Source: Sphaerulina vaccinii (Eukaryota; Ascomycota; Dothideomycetes; Mycosphaerellales; Mycosphaerellaceae). Taken from it: a DNA stretch of 64,000 nt. The position numbers and the translations under genes were made by a program. Shown piece by piece: positions 23,877 to 33,116 of the stretch. Location: positions 1,736,001 to 1,800,000 of the forward strand of contig JAKUDP010000004.1 in the NCBI GenBank assembly GCA_022570795.1, written 5' to 3'. Below the pieces are notes generated by a model that saw only the letters and a list, made by a program, of their open reading frames with translations, was not told where the DNA came from and did no database searches. Position 1 is the first letter of the stretch; every line of letters begins with the position of its first letter.

Positions 23877-24626
23877 ATGGCACGCGTCAAACGCCAGGCG
23901 CACAAGAGCCTCCCCGTTCGGTTCCCTCGCCGTACGAAGACGACCAAGGCACCGCAAGCAGAGCAAGGCCAGCGCGCCACTTCCACCCTCCCTCAGAGAA
24001 ACTCGAATCCGAAGTATCAGTGCGAGCACTGCGGCAACGACTTCGCTTCTGGCTCCGGCCTTGCGTCTCACCAGCGTGCTAGAGACAAGAACAATGGTAT
24101 GTGGCACGCCTTCTCTAACTTCATCTTGGGCACGCTCTGACCAGCTTTAGGTGTTTGTGGAAATCCGCGCGCCGCCAACGCTCCTCCTCCTGATGGAGAT
24201 GACCTCGAATGCGAGCATTGCGGCAAACTCTGCACCTCTGCCACGGCCCTCGCGTCCCACGAACGCGCCCGAAAGAAGAATGGCCGGTGCAAGGACATGG
24301 AGAAGCCAGAGGTCACCGCGCCCTCTCCGCCAGCTATGCCAGTCGCTGCCACTCGCACTCGTAAGTAATATGTTCTGACCCATCGAGGCAATGCGCAAAG
24401 AGACATTTCCATGCGCGCAGTGAAGACATCATAGAGACAGTAGCTGACTTCTACATTAGCTCCACCACCTCCGGCACCGATTGTGACCGCGAAGCAACCG
24501 GGCAGTATCGATATCAGCAACATGCGTGACACCCTGACGACATGGTCAGAGAATGCCAAGAAGACCATCGCTCGTGGCTGGGGCATTGGCGGTCCCGTTC
24601 GTCACCGCCGCGGCGGCGGTCACTGA
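23877..24626 (+). CDS. Small protein with two unusual C2HC-type zinc fingers, three exons
   Basis: Product of 198 aa from exons 23877-24096, 24151-24360 and 24460-24626 (introns of 54 and 99 nt, GT-AG). Two fingers repeat the pattern CEHCG...LASH: residues about 44-72 (YQCEHCGNDFASGSGLASH) and about 91-118 (LECEHCGKLCTSATALASH). Both have Cys-x2-Cys-x12-His but no second His 3-5 residues later; instead a Cys follows after 10 and 9 residues (NNGVC, KNGRC). The N terminus is very basic, the C terminus ends in a Gly/His/Arg stretch, and a Pro-rich linker precedes the last 50 residues. Likely a nucleic-acid-binding nuclear protein. The start MARVKRQ is preferred over upstream frames because basic, low-complexity N termini fit. 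Confidence 0.78.
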
Positions 24627-25019
24627 GGTATAGGAGTCCTCCTGTACAGAGACTGTAAGTAGGCTTACACCCACTTCTCTGCATGTACTAACGAAGACTA
24701 CAGCACCTAGTATCGCGGCAGCGCGCAAAGCTTTGCGGGACACGAAGCAGAGCCCGATTGATTGTAGCTTCTCCTCACAGCGAGTGCGATGCTCTTTTAT
24801 CGGCCGTTATCACCTTGCTGGATGCACTTCTCTCTGAAGAATGGAAGAATACCAGGGCGCTATAGGTGGGATCAAAGCGCAATGAGCTGGTATGCTTCGA
24901 GTAGAGCTATAGTGCCTACAAAAATCGAAGCTGCTCTCCAACTTCTACGAGCGGGTACCATTACTCTCACCTTCTACTGAAATTGCGTGCAGGATTCGAC
25001 CACTCCCACCAAATCTTCG
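24627..25019. other. Intergenic between convergent genes
   Basis: About 390 nt, presumably two 3' UTRs. No gene seen. Confidence 0.45.
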
Positions 25020-25487
25020 TCACTCGCCCCCTCCCCTGTATCTGCATCCGTAGTCCCATCTAGAACCAAATTTGACAAACTGTATCGGACAGTCACACGC
25101 TTCTCTGTCACACTGCCTAACAATGCACGACAATTTATCAGGGCTGCGATAGTGATCCCAGAGTGACGCGATCCAGCGCAGATACGTAGCGTGATTGAGC
25201 AGATAGAAAGTGTTGAGGGTGTAGTACGGTTCTCGATACTTCTGTCGCAGGGCTTGGTTGACTTGGAGCACAGAAGGGGCGCGATATGATCCTCTCAGGA
25301 CCACTATATCGCTGTTCTGGGGAACGTATTCGAGCTTTGGATCGTCGTGGAATTTGTCTTTGATCATGTCGATGAGCTCTTGTGGTAAGGCGAGAATGCG
25401 CTCGCATAGTGTAGGTGTTGGTTGCTTGCTCTGGACTGCCAGTTCTTTAAATTGCTGCTGTATTGGCGCCATCGTTTTGATTGTCAT
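25020..25487 (-). CDS. Hypothetical F-box-like protein
   Basis: Single-exon frame of 155 aa starting MTIKTMAPIQQQ; a second ATG six codons in is also possible. Residues 30-42 (ILALPQELIDMIKDK) have the Leu-Pro-x-Glu-Leu start of an F-box-like helix common in short fungal proteins. The rest (REPYYTLNTFYLLNHATYLRWIASLW...) resembles fungal proteins of unknown function that contain such a box. Cys-containing C-terminal stretch CIVRQCDREACDCPI. If the box is real the protein would bind Skp1 in an SCF ubiquitin ligase, but this is inference from a short motif. Confidence 0.55.
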   Translation of the reverse strand: MTIKTMAPIQQQFKELAVQSKQPTPTLCERILALPQELIDMIKDKFHDDPKLEYVPQNSDIVVLRGSYRAPSVLQVNQALRQKYREPYYTLNTFYLLNHATYLRWIASLWDHYRSPDKLSCIVRQCDREACDCPIQFVKFGSRWDYGCRYRGGGE

Positions 25488-25755
25488 CTAAGGTGATAAG
25501 ACTGAAATCGTTGAAGTGTGAAAGGTTTTGTTGAATTGTCGCCTATTTTTCTTTAAGGTAACCTCGAGAGCTTGGTTGCTGACATTTCTTGGTAGATGCC
25601 ATGTGGCCGACTCCACCTTGGCCCATACTCTGTCAGATGAAATAGGTCGTATTATGCGTGCATTCATAATCGTCTAATAGCCCCACGTTGAACAAGCATC
25701 TCCAGAAGCTAGCTCGATGAAACATCAGGATATGGTGTGCATGAAGTGAGTGCAG

Positions 25756-25995
25756 CTACGTGCAGTCCGCATGGCCTGCGTCTCTTCCACCAAGAGGTGC
25801 GCATGAATTATATGTCTTCGTGCACATCTTGTTCTCCGAGATACAAGTTAGGACTTTCCCCTCATCTGCACCATTGCCCACACAAGTCCCGTATCCAGCT
25901 CCGGAGTTCGAGACACGGCAGTAGAAGCCAGCAGAAACGATATTGGCTGCCGCGAGCATGGTCATCATTGTTATGCTGTTGTATGAAAACTGCAT
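25756..25995 (-). CDS. Small secreted cysteine-rich protein (effector candidate)
   Basis: Frame of 79 aa. Residues 1 to about 22 are a signal peptide (hydrophobic core TMMTMLAAANIVSA, small residues at the cut). The mature part of about 57 residues has six Cys (at about 26, 38, 50, 57, 64, 78), enough for three disulfides, and is rich in Gly, Asn and Thr. The pattern CxSNSGAGYGTC resembles short fungal apoplastic proteins, but I cannot name a family. Size, even Cys number and absence of other domains fit an effector candidate or antimicrobial peptide. No intron is needed. Confidence 0.6.
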   Translation of the reverse strand: MQFSYNSITMMTMLAAANIVSAGFYCRVSNSGAGYGTCVGNGADEGKVLTCISENKMCTKTYNSCAPLGGRDAGHADCT

Positions 25996-26632
25996 GATGA
26001 TGGCGTATTCCGGACTTTATTTTCTGGATATCTGGATAGAGTAAGTATGTATGCACTGCCTGCCTGCCTGCCTACTTTAGAGGTATGGAAACTTACAGTG
26101 CTGCTCTGTAGACTGGACTTTGCGTACTCGTCTTGCTCAAATTTATCCTTTCTTCTTGTTTGTGCTTTCTTCTTGTTCCTGGAGGACAAACAATGTATTG
26201 TGGTGCAGAGGCTGTCGTTCTTATGTCACTTTTGACTTGAGCTCACGAGACATCTCCTCCTATAGCGGCGAATATCTCGGTCGCCCATTTCCATGGTTGC
26301 CGTGGTGTCATAGAGCCTTGACCACGAAACTAGTAGCTTGTCTTTCCTTGGTGTCCTCGCAAGACAAGACAGACATAGCTACCTGGTCAACGTGCTGGGT
26401 AGACATTGATAAACTGGCGAAGAAGGGCAAGTTCGGTCTTACGAGAAGCCTACCGGTATAGCAGCGACCACAGTACTGATGATGAGCACGCGAGACTGCT
26501 GTAATTAATGCTTTCTTTTCTTGGAGTATACAGTACGATCAAGGGCTGAAGCCTGGTCTGGTCGGACCTCGTCTTTCCAGCGGAGCCACGACGACGAATT
26601 TCCAAGGTGAGAGTGAACCTTGGCAGCAAGTA
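25996..26632. other. Intergenic; contains a short TGCC microsatellite
   Basis: Nothing coding that I can support. A four-fold TGCC run lies near 26057-26072. Confidence 0.45.
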
Positions 26633-27030
26633 TCAGCGAGCTGCTCTTTCGCCAGATTGTAGAAGCAGCTTGACCATAGAGGTACTACTGCTATGAAACG
26701 CGGCAAGGAGTGGCCCTTGATGGCAGCCATAAGTTGAATTAAGCTCAGCGCCTTCAGAGATCAACATTTGAGCGATCTCGAGGTGCCCACGGAATGCTGC
26801 GAGTTGGAGTGGAGCTCCATAGGACCCGAACACTCCTTCACCATCTTTGGGGTTGGTTCGAGCACCGGAAGTGAAGCATCAAGCTCCCGAATAGTTCGAG
26901 ACACTCTCTGCGAAGCAAGATCGCTGCTTGTTCGAGAGCGCTGTCCTCACTCTTTATGTCCGGCCATTGTTCGTAAAGGTATGGATTCGCACCAGCATCT
27001 CGAATTCCTTGACACGAAAGACATTGCAAT
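26633..27030 (-). pseudogene. Ankyrin-repeat gene relic
   Basis: Minus-strand translation shows ankyrin-repeat sequence in two frames. The lower part contains APLQLAAFRGHLEIAQMLIS followed by EGAELNS and then SSTSMVKLLLQSG. The upper part, in another frame, contains DAGANPYLYEQWPDIKSEDSALEQAA. The two join near 26833-26850 only by a shift within a C/A run, with no intron signal. The lower frame stops soon after a partial repeat. This looks like the decayed remains of a larger ankyrin protein, of the kind found in fungal NLR-like and heterokaryon-incompatibility genes. The first RING gene starts about 290 bp away on the other strand. Limits are approximate. Confidence 0.5.
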
Positions 27031-27322
27031 CGCGAGCCGCTTGGACGAGTACGTCCATCGTCTTGCGAAGATCGATTGTGGCAATCGCACGAAAGTGGGA
27101 AGCCTTGTGGTAAAGCTCTGTAGAATCGTCGTAGACAGCGCGAAGGAATCGCAAATACGATTCAGAAAGCTGGCGCCCTATAGTTGCCAAGTATCCCGAC
27201 GCTGGTACCTTCATATGACTAACCTTTCCACGAACCACAGCACACGCTGTAAGTTGATCCAGGCTCGATTTTATTCTTCCCTCCCAATTCCCTGTCCATG
27301 CAGCACGATCTCAACCACCAGC

Positions 27323-27841
27323 ATGACGACTTCGACAACACTTCTCCAAGGCCTTACCCGCGGAACCCACCTGGAAGAATGCCCTATCTGCTACAGTTCA
27401 GCAGAAGACGCGATTACAACAACATGTAACCATACTTTCTGCCGGCCCTGCATGTCGCGATGGACATGTGAAATGTCAAAAGATACGTGCCCATTGTGTA
27501 GAGGGGTACTTTACGGAGCAGCTCGCCAGCCCGCAACACGAGGACCAGGAGAGACACGAGATACACTTTACTCCATTCCAGAAGGAGATGAGGCGACATG
27601 GTTGGAGATAATGCTCCTAGCAGCGCTGTTCTTGGCGGCACCACTGGTGATGCTGGGAGACCTGATAATGGATCTAGGCTTCTGCTCGGCGCTTGTCATC
27701 GTTGTCAGGAGCATGTGCTTCGTGGTCTCTCTGGTGCCGTATCTCGGCATGTTGTTGTTATGGACTGTGATGCGGAAGATCTTCAGTGGGCTACGCAGAC
27801 GACTCCGGGGCTGGACTTTTAGCCTGACCATCCCCATCTGA
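27323..27841 (+). CDS. RING-finger membrane protein (E3 ubiquitin ligase candidate), copy 1
   Basis: Product of 172 aa with start at MTTSTTLLQG; the frame is open far upstream, but that part is antisense to the ankyrin relic and has no protein character. Residues about 20-60 form a C3HC4 RING: CPICYSS..., TCNHTFCRPCMSRW, CPLC. Two or three hydrophobic segments follow (EIMLLAALFLAAPLVMLGD; ALVIVVRSMCFVVSLVPYLGMLLLW), then a basic tail RRRLRGW. A membrane-anchored RING ligase is the likely role. It lies 236 bp before a paralogue with the same architecture. Substrate unknown. Confidence 0.75.
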   Translation: MTTSTTLLQGLTRGTHLEECPICYSSAEDAITTTCNHTFCRPCMSRWTCEMSKDTCPLCRGVLYGAARQPATRGPGETRDTLYSIPEGDEATWLEIMLLAALFLAAPLVMLGDLIMDLGFCSALVIVVRSMCFVVSLVPYLGMLLLWTVMRKIFSGLRRRLRGWTFSLTIPI

Positions 27842-28077
27842 TGGCCTTTGGGTGGGCAAGCATATCCGGAGATCGCCTGCATGAAGCGAATGCAGATTCC
27901 GAGAAGCTCGCGCAGGACAGCGCCAAGCATTAGAAGACTGGTAGCCGAGGACAGGGCCTTCATCCTGTACCAAAGTGCTATTACAGCATACTCTGCAGCT
28001 TCCCGTCCTCCAACTTTGATTTAAGCGCTTCTCTTTTTCTCCTGCGAGCACGATCTCCATACGCAACTCTCATCACC

Positions 28078-28689
28078 ATGGCCAACAGAACTCCCTTTGG
28101 AAGCCACGAAAGCACACACTACAATCTGGACGAATGCCCCATCTGCTACGAAGCATCAGGAGATGCAATAACAACGAGCTGCAACCACAGATTCTGCAGA
28201 ACTTGCATCACGCGATGGAAAGCGCTAAAGAACACGTGTCCGATGTGTAAAGCAGTACTCCATCCGCTTGCACGCAGGCTGCTGCCAGTCTCACCACGAC
28301 AGCAGCGACAGCAGCGACGTCAGAGCAGGGTGGAAGCACGAGAGGGTGTGCCTAATATACGACCTACGAGTCCGACAGACGTAGTGGTGGGGATGTGCTT
28401 GCAACTGTTGACCACGGCAATGTGCACGCTGTCACTGGCGATATGCTTGCCGTTTCTGGCATGTATATTGCTCACAATCTCGGTGGTTCTCAATTTGGTG
28501 CAAATCGGTTGGATGGTATTCTGGGCACCGCTGGCAGGCGTCATGTCGTTATGGTGTATCTGGCGAGAGGGTCTTGTTGGGTTGCGCAAGACAATCGAGT
28601 GGATTGAAGGTATCAATAAGTGGTTTGAAGGCATCCTTGAGTGGATTGAAGGTAGAACTATCACTGCCAGACTTAGGCACGACCAGTGA
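28078..28689 (+). CDS. RING-finger membrane protein (E3 ubiquitin ligase candidate), copy 2
   Basis: Product of 203 aa with a clear ATG (MANRTPFGSHES). The RING at about residues 20-58 (CPICYEASGDAITTSCNHRF, CRTCITRW, CPMC) is close to that of the upstream gene, including the shared DECPICY/EECPICY start and the DAITT(S/T)CNH segment. A Gln/Arg-rich linker follows, then two hydrophobic segments (LLTTAMCTLSLAICLPFLAC and SVVLNLVQIGWMVFWAPLAG). The tail carries a short internal repeat (EWIEG, KWFEG, EWIEG). The pair most simply arose by tandem duplication with divergence outside the RING. Confidence 0.8.
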   Translation: MANRTPFGSHESTHYNLDECPICYEASGDAITTSCNHRFCRTCITRWKALKNTCPMCKAVLHPLARRLLPVSPRQQRQQRRQSRVEAREGVPNIRPTSPTDVVVGMCLQLLTTAMCTLSLAICLPFLACILLTISVVLNLVQIGWMVFWAPLAGVMSLWCIWREGLVGLRKTIEWIEGINKWFEGILEWIEGRTITARLRHDQ

Positions 28690-28958
28690 GGCTCTTGAGG
28701 TCGGACTCATGCAGTCGGCAGTTTGATTTCCTGATGGACTTAGGCTGAATTTGGAGGCGTAGCTGGACGTTCTCTCAAGAAGATCTGACGATCAGGACTT
28801 CGACATACAAGGCCGACGTATCCTTAGCATAGTTCATCTTTCTGACTTCTTGGTCTGCCAAGTCGCTGTCCTCAGTGAAACGAAGCCGTTCAAGCCGATC
28901 CGAGAACCTTCGAGCGCGCACCCGCATCAGACATCGCCTATTGCTTTTTGTCTAAGAC

Positions 28959-30074
28959 ATGCCGCAAGACAGCAAGCTTATTGAGCACATATATGCGCGA
29001 CTGGCCAACCGAGCTCAGTCCCAAATCGCTTCGCTCCTGTCTTCTCCGCCGACCCACGCACACCAAGCAGCCCAGCTCAGCACCAGAACAGTCTGCCAGG
29101 AAGCCAGCGTAAACAGGGACATGTCTGCGCCAACGAGTATAGCCGTCACCAAGATTGCAGAGACAGGCGGCGACCTGACCCTCGAAGTCGGCGATGCAGA
29201 CGACACCAGAAAGCTGCTGGTGTCTTCTGTCATCCTCAAGCAAGTCTCTTCCGTCTTTACAGCCCTCCTTGGTCCCAACTTTCGTGAAGGACATGCGGCG
29301 GTCCGAAGTGAAGAGAAGCCACAAACCATACAACTCAAAGAAGACGATGCTACAGCCATGCAGGACATGTGTAACTTGCTGCATCTGAAGCCAGATCCAG
29401 CTCTGTATCCGCCACGCAAGATCTCTCCTGTGCGTATCCTCAAGCTAGCCGTGGTTGTTGACAAGTATGATTGCGCCGAAGCGTTGCGGCTGCAATGTAT
29501 CGGCCTCCTGAGTACCATATCTACGACCAAAGATGCATTCTCCGCGCAAATAGTAGCTTCTGCAGCCTTCCTTCTCGGCTATGAGAGCATATTTCGAGAA
29601 GCTACGAGGGATTGGGCCATGGGCAATCGATGCGCACAATACAACGACGTGCTGGGAAGCGAGAGCTTGTCAGAGATCTTACCAGGGAGAGCATACGACA
29701 TCATAGCTGCGAAGCAGGCCGAATTCCGAGAGATCCTTGTGATGGGAGTGCCAGATCTTCTCATTACTGAGGGAGGATGCGAGTGCGGTGATCCTGGTTG
29801 TGCCGCGTCAGTCATGGAAGAAATCTGCGCGACCTTTGGTGTTGAGTGGTGGCCAGGCGAGTGGATCCCGGCACGAAGAGCACTTGAGAAGTTGCCAGAA
29901 ATTGCCGTTTTGAGCTGCTATGCAGCCGACCGGATGCAATATGACGATATCACTGAGTTGATGGAGAGAATCGAGGGCGTCTGCGCAGGCCTCTGCTTGA
30001 TATGCACTCGTACTGCGGATGCGTCAAGCCGCATGGACTTGTATAGGTGCAAGGCTGCAGCGCATCAGTCCTGA
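28959..30074 (+). CDS. BTB/POZ-domain protein
   Basis: Single-exon gene, 371 aa. The BTB fold covers about residues 65-185: GGDLTLEVGDADDTRKLLVS, then SSVILKQVSSVFTALLGPNF, IQLKEDDATAMQDMCNLLH, and the hallmark ILKLAVVVDKYDCAEALRLQ. Fungal BTB proteins of this type usually serve as substrate adaptors or transcription partners; many are lineage-specific. The C-terminal half has a Cys cluster (CECGDPGC and later CAGLCLICTRTADAS) that could bind metal. ATG at 28959 is used; an internal ATG at 29121 (MSAPTS) would still keep the whole BTB domain and may be the real start. Confidence 0.8.
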   Translation: MPQDSKLIEHIYARLANRAQSQIASLLSSPPTHAHQAAQLSTRTVCQEASVNRDMSAPTSIAVTKIAETGGDLTLEVGDADDTRKLLVSSVILKQVSSVFTALLGPNFREGHAAVRSEEKPQTIQLKEDDATAMQDMCNLLHLKPDPALYPPRKISPVRILKLAVVVDKYDCAEALRLQCIGLLSTISTTKDAFSAQIVASAAFLLGYESIFREATRDWAMGNRCAQYNDVLGSESLSEILPGRAYDIIAAKQAEFREILVMGVPDLLITEGGCECGDPGCAASVMEEICATFGVEWWPGEWIPARRALEKLPEIAVLSCYAADRMQYDDITELMERIEGVCAGLCLICTRTADASSRMDLYRCKAAAHQS

Positions 30075-30526
30075 GATGACCGTAGACAATGGGGAAGGTG
30101 CTCTCATAGCGAGATGTCCAGCGCAGGAGGATCATGCTCCAGATCCAAGGACCAAGGACCGAGATCATCTCCGCTCATGAGAAGAGTCCAAGGCAGTGCG
30201 TTTCCAGACCGCATCGCAACGCTATCCATTCGGGCTTCAGAGAGGGTTAGACGAGCTGATCAAGCGCGCATGCCATGAGGCAGCTAGGAGAGACATAGCG
30301 CTTTCTGGCGCAATACTGTTCTACATGAATCAGCACTAGTCTTCACACCGCGTCCTCTGTTCGTTCCGCTCGTCCTGGACGCCAACGCTCAAAATCATAA
30401 AAATACATCCTTTCTCTACCTCTCTGCAGCAAGTATCTCTGACCAGCGTGGCTCTGTCTCGGTATGTCTGTCTTCCAGCTTGCCGCCATAGCAGGCCCAC
30501 GCTCATCGAGAGACATGCGCCTAGTC
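30075..30526. other. Intergenic between convergent genes
   Basis: About 450 nt; no supported gene. Confidence 0.45.
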
Positions 30527-32782
30527 TCACGTGAAAACATTCCCCAAATTGTGCTCCTTAAGATACTCTCCTCCTTTCTCCAGCCATTCCTCCTTCATTA
30601 CGAAGCTACTTCGACTCTGGCTCGAGCTGGCCCACTTCGCAGCGCCCCTCCAAGCATCAAGTATAGGATCCCTTGCCCTGCGAACACCAAGCTGTATTTC
30701 ACTGGGCAGTACGGCTCGCAGCTCACTTTGGAGGCGCTCCTCGAAGTTCTGGAAAAGGGTGTAACCTCCAGTAACAAAGACGTCCTTGAGAATGTCGCTT
30801 CGACCAGAATGTGAGCTCAGTCGGCCCATGAGGATGTCTTCAGCGATTTCGACGAGTCCGGCCTGGTCTACACCTGCGATGCTAGGCTGGAAAAGGACCT
30901 CGGGAACTCGAATCCGTTCGACGTTGAGATGGAATTGATTACTCTCCTTCGCACTTTCCGCGTCAAAGGGATAAGGACCTCGTGCGAAAGCGTGCACTAG
31001 GCTTTTGGTCCAATCCTTTTGTTGTTCCAGTGTACTTTCGATCGTGAAGTCTGGATCATGAGCAAGTAATTGTCCTTCGATAGCTTTGAGTTGTCCTTGA
31101 AAGTCCTCTTCCTCATCTTCCTCATCATCTTCTTTTCCAGCTTGAATTTCTCGATAGACCATCCAATCGTCATCATCAGCGCCAAAGCCGTCGTCGTCGT
31201 TGCCTCCGCGTCTGCGCTTCTTAGTGGGTTGATCGGAGGCGAGATTGGCGATTTGTTTCATTCGTAGTTGAGCAGCTAGAGATTTGCGATTTCCAAGTTC
31301 GGATTTCAGACGTTCACGTTCCCGGATCTTCTGTATTACTGCTTGACGTGCTGCACGGCGTTCCTCTACCCAGCCTTCGAGATCGGCTTCTCGTCGTAGG
31401 TCGTCTTGCCGTTGAATCTCAGCTTGGCGGGCTTTCTCTGCCTCTTTTTCGGCTTTTGCTCGAGCGCGGGCGTCGTGGTTGGCTTTCATCAACTTCTGTT
31501 GGCGCTTGGCTTTGATTCCTTCATCATCCAGGTCGGCATCAGGTATGTCCAGTAGTGGGTATGTAGGCTCTTCGACGACCTCTTCTTCCAGATCACCTAC
31601 GTCCTTGTGTCTCTGCTTCCGTATGCTCTTCTCCATCTCGATGACTCTCTTGTTAAGCTGGTTCTCGTCCTTGAACTCCTCATCGTCGAGGATTGCTCGG
31701 ATCTCCTTCTTTGTCGTGGCATCTGCAATCTGCTGCTGCACCTGCTTGAAGTATTCCACCTCCTCTTCTTTGCGTATCAGCTTCTCCAGCCTCATCTTCG
31801 CGGCTTGCTCTTGCAATCGTCTGCCACCCTCTCGCCTCTTCTCCTCTGCACGCTGGATCTCCTCTTCAGTCTTCTGTACTACCTCCTTCTCTTGGAATGG
31901 AAGTTGCACGACATGATCTCGATCCTCCAAGCCACTCCAGTCCAGCATGCCTTTCGTCTCGTTGTCATAATCGCGACTGATATAGCAATGTTGTCTGACC
32001 AGGTCCTCAATCTGTGTCTCGTTCACCTTTCCTGTCGTCAGCAAGCCTGGATACTTGATCCTTAGCAACCTTTCCAGGAACGCTGCGCATGGAGCTCTTC
32101 CCCAGTCCAACCTCGTCGCTGCAGAAATCATAGGCTGTTTATCCACCACAGGTATGAGATGTGTACTCATATTCGCGCTCGACACTACCAAACCGGTATT
32201 GCCTCCGTTCTGGTGATAGCTGAACAAGCTATCCACACCATAAGCAACAGATGGCACACCATACAGCTCGAATAGCACTTCACTCATGACTTTGCGAGTA
32301 TATTGAGGGTTCGCCAATGGTTCCGTCATGACAATCGGCCTGTCAATCACCTCCTTCCCATTCTCTCCCAATCCCAGTTTGAGAAAGACATAGTCCAGCA
32401 CACCTTCCTGCACATCCCAATTGTTGATGATGTTGCTCCCAGGCTCGTATATGCTCTTGGCTTGACCTCTCGCTGTGCCATCAAAGAATATCTCCGATCC
32501 AATGAAGTTGAGCTTGCGGTTCAGTTTCCTGTCGGTATATCGTGCCATGAGAGGAGGAAAAACCAGACGAGGAGACGCGTCAGACTGCCATCCAGCGCGT
32601 ACTGCTGAAGAGCCATTGTCGATGACGATAGCCGTATCGGGAGTCGAGGAACGGTAGGTCGATGTGTCTGGATTAAGCTGTCCTTGGTAGGGAGGATCGC
32701 TGACAGTATGGACAGTTGATGGAGGGGGTTTGGGTGAATTGCGGCCTTCGGCGGCTCTGATGGGCACTGTGTAGTGAGGCAT
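30527..32782 (-). CDS. ARP5: Actin-related protein 5 (INO80 chromatin-remodelling complex)
   Basis: Nuclear actin-related subunit of INO80, which pairs with Ies6 in yeast and drives nucleosome sliding. Intronless, 751 aa, similar in length to yeast Arp5. The actin core is split: residues about 50-290 carry the phosphate-loop-like IVIDNGSSAVRAGW, the IVMTEPLANP segment and GVDSLFSYHQNGG. A long charged insertion with coiled-coil character (about 300-560; repeated KRREGGRRLQEQAAK-type sequence) follows. The actin fold resumes with SIAGVDQAGLVEIAEDIL and ends with VFVTGGYTLFQNFEERLQSE. The ATG at 32782 gives MPHYTVPIR. The large insertion and the WxVYREIQAG acidic region are typical of Arp5. Confidence 0.95.
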   Translation of the reverse strand: MPHYTVPIRAAEGRNSPKPPPSTVHTVSDPPYQGQLNPDTSTYRSSTPDTAIVIDNGSSAVRAGWQSDASPRLVFPPLMARYTDRKLNRKLNFIGSEIFFDGTARGQAKSIYEPGSNIINNWDVQEGVLDYVFLKLGLGENGKEVIDRPIVMTEPLANPQYTRKVMSEVLFELYGVPSVAYGVDSLFSYHQNGGNTGLVVSSANMSTHLIPVVDKQPMISAATRLDWGRAPCAAFLERLLRIKYPGLLTTGKVNETQIEDLVRQHCYISRDYDNETKGMLDWSGLEDRDHVVQLPFQEKEVVQKTEEEIQRAEEKRREGGRRLQEQAAKMRLEKLIRKEEEVEYFKQVQQQIADATTKKEIRAILDDEEFKDENQLNKRVIEMEKSIRKQRHKDVGDLEEEVVEEPTYPLLDIPDADLDDEGIKAKRQQKLMKANHDARARAKAEKEAEKARQAEIQRQDDLRREADLEGWVEERRAARQAVIQKIRERERLKSELGNRKSLAAQLRMKQIANLASDQPTKKRRRGGNDDDGFGADDDDWMVYREIQAGKEDDEEDEEEDFQGQLKAIEGQLLAHDPDFTIESTLEQQKDWTKSLVHAFARGPYPFDAESAKESNQFHLNVERIRVPEVLFQPSIAGVDQAGLVEIAEDILMGRLSSHSGRSDILKDVFVTGGYTLFQNFEERLQSELRAVLPSEIQLGVRRARDPILDAWRGAAKWASSSQSRSSFVMKEEWLEKGGEYLKEHNLGNVFT

Positions 32783-32913
32783 GGCGGATGTTATTAGAGC
32801 TGTGTTATGACATCGTCTTTAGCTGTTGTTGGTGTACAAGTAGAGTCGCAATGTGAAGCAGGAAGCTTGATGTCTGGATGCCAAGATCCAAGCGCATCGA
32901 CATGTGGAAGAAC

Positions 32914-32935
32914 TACGTAACACGTAACACGTAAC
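32914..32935. promoter_or_regulatory. Triple ACGTAAC direct repeat (bZIP-site-like)
   Basis: Three copies of ACGTAAC occur within 22 nt at about 32914-32935, each containing the TTACGT core (on one strand) that CREB/ATF- and Yap-type bZIP factors recognise. They lie 132 nt upstream of the ARP5 start and 11 nt upstream of a short plus-strand ORF, so they could act in either direction. Binding is inferred from sequence only. Confidence 0.35.
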
Positions 32936-32945
32936 AGTCGTGGAG

Positions 32946-33116
32946 ATGGAGTGGACATGTGTACGCGACCGTCTGAGGTTGGCGAAAGAGTACCAGAACG
33001 AGATCACAGAGTACTTGACGCTTGCCTTCGCCAAACGGCAGAGCGGCCTCGACGACGAGCAGGCAGTCACAGGGCGCGGGGAGGTGCTAAAAGGGCGTAT
33101 CTTGTGGTCTTATTGA
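32946..33116 (+). CDS. Possible 56-aa protein
   Basis: A short ATG-to-TGA frame divergent to ARP5. The translation (MEWTCVRDRLRLAKEYQNEI, then TEYLTLAFAKRQSGLDDEQ) is helix-like, with the balanced charged and hydrophobic residues of a real protein. No family is recognised and no downstream exon could be found. It might be a first exon of a larger gene running toward 33300, or chance. Confidence 0.3.
   Translation: MEWTCVRDRLRLAKEYQNEITEYLTLAFAKRQSGLDDEQAVTGRGEVLKGRILWSY

Noticed and set aside
26768..27322. N-terminal extension of the first RING protein
   Set aside because: It is the antisense of the ankyrin relic and begins at a non-ATG codon.
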